DNA from: Peribacillus sp044761985
GTDB taxonomy: Bacteria > Bacillota > Bacilli > Bacillales > DSM-1321
Assembly: GCF_044761985.1 (NCBI RefSeq)
Contig: NZ_JBIWDK010000003.1
Span: forward strand, 494,789 to 558,788
DNA length: 64,000 nucleotides
Direction of reading: 5' to 3'
Part shown: positions 59,593 to 64,000 of the stretch, one piece after another
How positions within the stretch are numbered: the first letter of the stretch is position 1
Layout of the letters: every line of letters starts with the position of its first letter
Notes under the pieces: model-generated
What the model was told of the DNA's origin: nothing
What the model saw: the letters and a program-made list of their open reading frames with translations, nothing else
The model's database searches: none
Made by a program: the position numbers and the translations under genes

Positions 59593-61449
59593 ATGACCGA
59601 ACCAATGTTTATTACACTGATTATACTTCTATGCGCGTTCGCGCTTTTTATACAAGGTAAATTTCGTGCGGATTTAATCGCTCTTTGTGCCCTTGCTGTT
59701 CTGGGGCTGACTGGCATACTTACATTTAATGAACTGGTGGCGGGGTTTGCCAATCCCGTAGTGATTATGCTAGCGGCCCTATATATCGTCGGGGCAGGAT
59801 TATTCAATACTGGAATCATAGAAAAGATAGGAAACAAATTGCTTAACTATTGTGGTGGGAATGAGTGGAAGTCACTATTGATCGTCATGGTAACGGCAGG
59901 CCTATTAAGTGCACTATTAAGCGGTACCGGTATTGTTGCCATTTTGCTTCCACTTGTAATGAGCATGGCTTTGCAACAAAAAACAAGTCCGACCCGCTAT
60001 TTATTGCCACTGGCCTATGCATGCAGTATTGGCGGACTCATTACACTAACCGGTACCCCGTCAAATATGATTGTAGCCAATGTATTGAGGGAAAATGGGT
60101 TAGAGACATTTTCTTTCTTTGATTTCGCACCAATCGGTTTGATTGCATTTATAGCTGGGCTTTTCTTCATGCTCACACTGGGACGTTTGCTATTACCGGA
60201 AAAAACAATTGCAGCCAATAATAGTGTGAAGGGCTTATCCGCGGGGGAACTGGCTGGGATGTACAAAGTGTATGATCTTTTGCATTACCTACACATTCCT
60301 GCTTCATCGGATATTGTCGGAGAAAGGCTATCCGACCTTCAGCTTCCCATTCAATATGAATTGACATTAATTGAAATTCAACGGAAATCCAAAGACAAGC
60401 AGTTGCCGTTGCTTCAAAAGCAACAAACGATATCTGCCAGGGCCAATGAGGTACTGCATCCGGATGACATCATTTTGGTTTTTGGTGAAGAAGACGCCGT
60501 TCAGAGATTAGCGGAGCACTATGAATTGGAATTCAAACACTTTAATACGGAACAAATTAAGAAACATTTCCTTAGCAGTAAATTTGGTTTGACGGAAATA
60601 TTGATCGTCCCGAACTCGGACTATGAAAATCAAACTCTTATTGATGTTCATTTTCGTGAAAAATACCAATGTAACGTGCTTGCAATCAATAGGAATGGTG
60701 AATATATCCAGGCGGATGTCGGAACAGAGCGTTTGAAACCTGGCGATGCGATATTGATTCACGGGGAGTGGGAGAATATCGAGAGGATTTCTTCCGATCT
60801 AGAGGATGTGATAGTGATAGGTACAACCTCAGAAGAAAGTTCCGCTGTGGATCCAAAATCCAAAACGTGGATTGCCTTGACCATAATGGGCATAATGATC
60901 GTTCTATTATCGATTGATTCAATTCCTCCTGCTTTGTCGGTCCTTACCGCTGCCTTGCTGATGATCGTAACTGGCTGTGTCCGTTCCATGGAAGATGCCT
61001 ATCAAAAGATAAATTGGGAACCTATCCTATTAATTGCGGCCATGCTGGGGCTGACCGCTGCTTTTGATGATACAGGTGGTGTCAGGATGATAAGTGATTG
61101 GATGGCTTTATTATTCAATAATATTGGTGCACATGGATTATTGGCGGTCTTTTATCTCTTGACCCTGATCCTGAGCCAATTCATCCCGTATGGGGCAGCT
61201 ACAGTCGTTATGACGCCCCTGGCATTAACCTCGGCAGTCAATCAGGGAATCGATCCCGTTCCGGTTTTCCTCTCACTGGCGGTTGCAGGGAGCCTGGCCT
61301 TGGCGACACCAAGAGTGGCGACTACAAATGCGTTGGTCATGACTGCGGGCGATTATAAATATGAAGATTTCACCGTCATAGGCATTGCGACACAAATCTT
61401 CATCGGTGTCATCGTGGTCATAACGATTCCATTGTTCTTCCCATTTTAA
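59593..61449 (+). CDS. SLC13-family permease with RCK-C domains
   Basis: A 618-residue membrane protein: about six N-terminal transmembrane segments (with GTGIVAILLPLVMSMA and TLTGTPSNMIVANVLRENG, the SNT loop of DASS/ArsB-like permeases), a cytoplasmic region of about 200 residues with two RCK-C-like modules (about 215-300 and 325-400), then a second set of six helices including SQFIPYGAATVVMTPLAL and TPRVATTNALVMTAGDYKYED. It transports an anion such as sulfate, a dicarboxylate or phosphate; RCK-C parts sense small ligands. GGAGGT is six bases before the ATG at 59593; another ATG at 59590 is closer. Confidence 0.88.
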   Translation: MTEPMFITLIILLCAFALFIQGKFRADLIALCALAVLGLTGILTFNELVAGFANPVVIMLAALYIVGAGLFNTGIIEKIGNKLLNYCGGNEWKSLLIVMVTAGLLSALLSGTGIVAILLPLVMSMALQQKTSPTRYLLPLAYACSIGGLITLTGTPSNMIVANVLRENGLETFSFFDFAPIGLIAFIAGLFFMLTLGRLLLPEKTIAANNSVKGLSAGELAGMYKVYDLLHYLHIPASSDIVGERLSDLQLPIQYELTLIEIQRKSKDKQLPLLQKQQTISARANEVLHPDDIILVFGEEDAVQRLAEHYELEFKHFNTEQIKKHFLSSKFGLTEILIVPNSDYENQTLIDVHFREKYQCNVLAINRNGEYIQADVGTERLKPGDAILIHGEWENIERISSDLEDVIVIGTTSEESSAVDPKSKTWIALTIMGIMIVLLSIDSIPPALSVLTAALLMIVTGCVRSMEDAYQKINWEPILLIAAMLGLTAAFDDTGGVRMISDWMALLFNNIGAHGLLAVFYLLTLILSQFIPYGAATVVMTPLALTSAVNQGIDPVPVFLSLAVAGSLALATPRVATTNALVMTAGDYKYEDFTVIGIATQIFIGVIVVITIPLFFPF

Positions 61450-61459
61450 TCGTGCATTA

Positions 61460-61497
61460 AAAAGGCCATTGTTCGATTTTAGAACAATGGCCTTTTA
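61460..61497 (+). terminator. terminator of SLC13 permease gene
   Basis: Perfect 15-base stem AAAAGGCCATTGTTC with a seven-base loop and T4. Confidence 0.88.
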
Positions 61498-61649
61498 CTA
61501 TATCCGAGTAAAATAATAGAGATTCCTTCCTATATTTTTACCCATATAAAGGGTGAAAAGGGAGGATTGCGAAAGTTAGTATTATCAACGCCAACAACTA
61601 ATGGTATAATTTTTGCATATTGATGTTTCGTAATTAGGGGGAATACATC

Positions 61650-62855
61650 ATGGATGCAGAAAAAATATTAAAGAATTTAGACAGGGTGACACCTTTTTTT
61701 CAACCCATTTTCAGTGCAGATCAACATCAGGTCATCGGGTATGAAATACTAGGGCGCTATGAGGAAAAGGGCGAATATGAAAGTCTTGGTACTTTTTTTC
61801 ACGATTCTTCCGTGCCTGAAGAATATCGGATAGAAGTGGATAATTATGTGTTGGAAATAGCTCTCGAACGAATAAGGGATTATGGTGAGGATTTTCTCAT
61901 TTTTATTAATCGCGATCCCAATTTGCTTATGCTCGATCATGGCGAAGAATTTATGGAAATTCTCCATCGTCACTTTCAACCGGAGGAAATGAATAGAATC
62001 GTTCTTGAACTATCGGATACGATCAGCCCGGAAAACTACGAACCATTACAACATGTACTCGCCTATTTTAAAACATACGGCATTAAAATAGCATTTGATC
62101 ATCTTGGGGAAGATAGTCAACTCGATCATATTGCTCAGATTTCTCCGAATATTTTAAAAGTGAATTTGAATCAACTTCGAATATCAGGGGGAGACGCATA
62201 CCAGGTCATTCTCTTCTCGCTCAGTATGCTAGCACGTAGGATAGGGGCCAATTTACTGTTTGAAAATATCGAGTCTGAGTACCAGCTCCGTTTCGCTTGG
62301 AAGAATGGGGGGCGTTATTATCAGGGGTATTTCTTAGCAAAACCTGACGGGGAATTTATTGATAAAGATTTACTTCGAGAAAAATTTCATCAGGAATGCC
62401 AATCTTTCATATCTCTGGAAACAAAAAAGATGGAAGCCGTTTATCAAAAAACCCTGCAGTTTAATGAAGGGATGCAAGATTTCATCAAACAACAAAAAGG
62501 AAAAGGTTCGCATGAGGAATTCCTCGGAATCCTGGCGAAAAAATTGGATTCAGTATGTTTTCGGTTATATATTTGTGATGAAGAAGGGTATCAGAAATCG
62601 CCTAATATTCTTCATAAAGACGGACAATGGGTGGTCCAACCTAAATATATGAATCATAATTGGAGCTGGCGCCCTTATTTCCTTGAAAATATCGTTAAAA
62701 TGCGCAATGAAAAAAAAGGCATTTTATCTGATCTGTACAGTGATATCGAAACGGGGGAGACGATTAGAACCTTTTCATATCCGCTGAATAATAAAGAATA
62801 TATTTTCTTTGATTTGTCCTATAGCTTCCTCTATGAAAACGAAGCCTTGTTATAA
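61650..62855 (+). CDS. ykuI: EAL-domain c-di-GMP-binding protein (YkuI-like)
   Basis: A 401-residue protein. The N-terminal EAL domain (about 10-245) has YEILGRY for the EAL motif, INRDPNLLML, LELSDT where ELTE is usual, AFDHLGED in place of DDFGxG, and ILKVNLNQL with Asn in place of the KxD Asp; the final QGYFLAKP is normal. The C-terminal YkuI_C/PAS-like domain follows from about 275. B. subtilis YkuI binds c-di-GMP but shows little hydrolysis; the altered residues here point the same way. ATG at 61650 follows AGGGGGAAT. It probably acts as a receptor rather than a phosphodiesterase. Confidence 0.9.
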   Translation: MDAEKILKNLDRVTPFFQPIFSADQHQVIGYEILGRYEEKGEYESLGTFFHDSSVPEEYRIEVDNYVLEIALERIRDYGEDFLIFINRDPNLLMLDHGEEFMEILHRHFQPEEMNRIVLELSDTISPENYEPLQHVLAYFKTYGIKIAFDHLGEDSQLDHIAQISPNILKVNLNQLRISGGDAYQVILFSLSMLARRIGANLLFENIESEYQLRFAWKNGGRYYQGYFLAKPDGEFIDKDLLREKFHQECQSFISLETKKMEAVYQKTLQFNEGMQDFIKQQKGKGSHEEFLGILAKKLDSVCFRLYICDEEGYQKSPNILHKDGQWVVQPKYMNHNWSWRPYFLENIVKMRNEKKGILSDLYSDIETGETIRTFSYPLNNKEYIFFDLSYSFLYENEALL

Positions 62856-62927
62856 AAGCGGATGCAGGTATAATATTGTTCAAAATGTGTAACGATAAGC
62901 AAAAATAATGCTTGGAGGAGACATATT

Positions 62928-63158
62928 TTGAGTACATATATTTGGATTCTACTCATTGTCGTAATCATCATGTCGATATATTTACTCTTTTATACCTATT
63001 CTGTTGCAAAAGGGCAGAAAGCGGTCAAAGGGAAGTACGATTCGTCTCTCGATGATTCAGTAAAAGAGCATCCATATTTGTGGAATCCGATTTTTATTTC
63101 TTTATTGGTTGCAACGGTCTTGATTGCTGGTTTCATTTTTTATTATGCATTTAAATAA
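62928..63158 (+). CDS. small membrane protein, 76 residues
   Basis: A 76-residue protein with two transmembrane helices (about 4-25 and 53-75), separated by a polar loop with AKGQKAVKGKYDSSLDDSVKEH. Starts with TTG at 62928, seven bases after GGAGGAG. Co-directional with ykuI, 72 bases downstream, and followed by a strong terminator, so it may be the end of a ykuI unit. No family was recognised; a role next to a c-di-GMP receptor is possible but unsupported. Confidence 0.7.
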   Translation: MSTYIWILLIVVIIMSIYLLFYTYSVAKGQKAVKGKYDSSLDDSVKEHPYLWNPIFISLLVATVLIAGFIFYYAFK

Positions 63159-63167
63159 TTCATAAGA

Positions 63168-63204
63168 AGGAAGATTTCGGAAATTATGAAATCTTCTTTT
63201 TTTT
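63168..63204 (+). terminator. terminator of small membrane protein gene
   Basis: GAAGATTTC / GAAATCTTC stem with a nine-base loop and T8. Confidence 0.85.
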
Positions 63205-63352
63205 ATGGAATAGCGAGAAGAAAACTACCAATATTCGGGTGGTTTTCCAATATGGTATTTTTTTTCAGTTTGGTCTTATCCATGGCGGGTAAGGAAAAGT
63301 ATAGACAAAAACCGGTATGATTCGGATATTATACTACCTAGGAGATGAAACT

Positions 63353-63853
63353 ATGAAAAAATATTTAGTTGCTTGCGTCGTTAGTGCCCTTCTTTTAATC
63401 GGAGGCTTACCTGTAACTGCAGAAGAAGGCATACATAGGGAACAAGTATTTTCGTTAATGCAGGAAGCATTAAATAATCAAGGTTCACTCAGTGAGGAAA
63501 TAAGAACGGAGAAAGACATTAAAGGAAAACTGAATGATCACTTCACGGAAGAGTTCATAGATAAGTTTTATAAAGCCAATGTCGTGCAAGTCGAGGGAGG
63601 TTATATGGCCTTCGGTTCGGATTTCGCACCCTATTATATTCCTTTCTTTAGCTATGATGATCATACAGAAGTAATCTATGGGGAAAACTCGGACTACATT
63701 TATGTACAAGAGTCATTTGAGGTGTCAGAAGGGGGCCCTGTCACTTCCGGGAAACATGTAGAGACAGTTACCTTGAAAAAAGAAAATGACGTCTGGAAGG
63801 TTGCCGACGTTTCATATGAAAGCGCAAATCAAAAAGAACAGGCAGATAAGTAA
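63353..63853 (+). CDS. secreted hypothetical protein (DUF3993-like)
   Basis: A 166-residue exported protein: signal peptide MKKYLVACVVSALLLIGGLP with cleavage likely after VTA (residue about 23), then a helix-rich and beta-rich domain resembling DUF3993 proteins (HREQVFSLMQEAL, FTEEFIDKFYKAN, YMAFGSDFAPYYIPFF, YIYVQESFEV and a final WKVADVSYE). No catalytic motif. The start at 63353 is chosen because GGAGATGA lies just upstream; the open frame to 63317 lacks a site. It is the last complete gene in the window, immediately left of an insertion-sequence end. Confidence 0.72.
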   Translation: MKKYLVACVVSALLLIGGLPVTAEEGIHREQVFSLMQEALNNQGSLSEEIRTEKDIKGKLNDHFTEEFIDKFYKANVVQVEGGYMAFGSDFAPYYIPFFSYDDHTEVIYGENSDYIYVQESFEVSEGGPVTSGKHVETVTLKKENDVWKVADVSYESANQKEQADK

Positions 63854-63910
63854 TATATTTGATTGGATAATCGAATATCCAGCATGAAAAAAGTCTAAAG
63901 AAGGATAAAG

Positions 63911-64000
63911 TGTACCCTGTGTAAAGGACATTTTAAAAAAGCCTAAGCAATTTTTAAAAGATGATCTCTGTATTGAACAGGGGTCATCTTTTTTAGGTTC
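63911..64000. mobile_element. terminal part of an IS3-family insertion sequence
   Basis: Starts with TGTACCCTGTGTAAAGGACA, resembling IS3-family terminal inverted repeats, then A-rich sequence and the final codons of a transposase on the minus strand. The element continues beyond the window, so the other end and the target duplication cannot be seen. The exact terminal base is uncertain by a few positions. Confidence 0.6.
63943..64000 (-). CDS. IS3-family transposase, C-terminal fragment (OrfB)
   Basis: The minus-strand frame reads NLKKMTPVQYRDHLLKIA then a stop (TAG at 63945-63943). This is the typical C-terminus of IS3-family OrfB transposases, whose last residues often end MSPVQYR-type. 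It is cut by the window edge, so only 18 residues are seen, and intactness of the full gene is unknown. The stop codon is 32 bases inside the putative terminal repeat. It was found by reading the reverse strand, since no start falls inside the window. Confidence 0.75.
   Translation of the reverse strand, partial: NLKKMTPVQYRDHLLKIA

Noticed and set aside
1..64000. tRNA or rRNA genes
   Set aside because: No cloverleaf-like stretch with TTCGANTC-type T-loops or rRNA-like segment was noticed in any intergenic region, though a covariance search would be needed to exclude them fully.

Overview
The window looks like a piece of core chromosome from a low-GC, Gram-positive, endospore-forming Bacillaceae. 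The reasons are strong AGGAGG-type ribosome sites, ATG/GTG/TTG starts, an alpha/beta-type SASP, a Spo0E-family phosphatase, SigI/RsgI, HPr/EI, CheV and several sporulation-type histidine kinases. From memory of the Bacillus subtilis map, much of the gene order from about 9.6 kb onward follows the ykoY-sigI-rsgI-sspD-ktrD ... ykrP-kinE ... spo0E-kinD-mhqR-ykvI-ykvS ... ptsHI-ykwC-patA-cheV-ykyB-ykuE-ykuI region, with lineage-specific insertions. prfC, which B. subtilis lacks, and the gene content suggest a Peribacillus/Bacillus simplex-like relative; the genus is an inference.

Layout. 0-9.6 kb: an ECF sigma factor, a small lipoprotein, a 40-residue basic protein, prfC, nhaC, a small hypothetical gene, ftsW, and a two-gene unit of a fatty-acyl-reductase-like SDR plus an aldehyde dehydrogenase. 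9.6-16.4 kb: a yybP-ykoY manganese riboswitch with a TerC-family gene, the sigI-rsgI operon (RsgI carries a 13-copy decapeptide array), a SASP, ktrD and a PAS histidine kinase. 16.4-27.4 kb: a long co-directional acyl-CoA catabolic cluster of an ACAD10/11-type acyl-CoA dehydrogenase, two SDRs, an acyl-CoA ligase, a TetR regulator, 3-hydroxyacyl-CoA dehydrogenase, two enoyl-CoA hydratases, a thioesterase, an APH-type kinase, a divergent ComB-family phosphatase and a quinone-oxidoreductase-like MDR. 27.4-39 kb: small spore-type genes, a radical SAM protein, an acyltransferase, KinE-like and KinD-like kinases flanking a Spo0E-like phosphatase, a PilZ protein, a ZIP transporter, an MFS transporter and an MhqR-like regulator. 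39-48 kb: an M3 peptidase, YkvI, a lipoprotein, YkvS, an orphan sigma-70-like factor, a second PilZ protein, a secreted nuclease and a FetAB-type exporter. 48-64 kb: ptsHI, an SDR, a YkwC-like dehydrogenase, PatA, CorA, an RDD protein, CheV, YkyB, a Pro/Tyr-rich protein, a CrcB pair, YkuE, an SLC13 permease, a YkuI-type EAL protein, and two small membrane or secreted proteins. The extreme right edge enters an IS3-family insertion sequence, visible as a terminal sequence and the last codons of its transposase.

The most interesting biology is the 16.4-27.4 kb cluster. The two halves of animal ACAD10/ACAD11 (an APH-fold kinase and a specialised acyl-CoA dehydrogenase) occur as separate genes in one cluster with ligase, hydratase, dehydrogenase and thioesterase functions. 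This suggests a 4-hydroxy-acid (levulinate-like) degradation route through a phosphorylated hydroxyacyl-CoA. A ComB-family phosphatase lacking family-hallmark residues starts four bases after the kinase stop and may be an undescribed partner of it. Other signals: a candidate operator over the cluster promoter, a possible orphan small RNA after ptsI, a Fur-like box upstream of ptsH, and an EAL protein with altered catalytic residues alongside two PilZ receptors.
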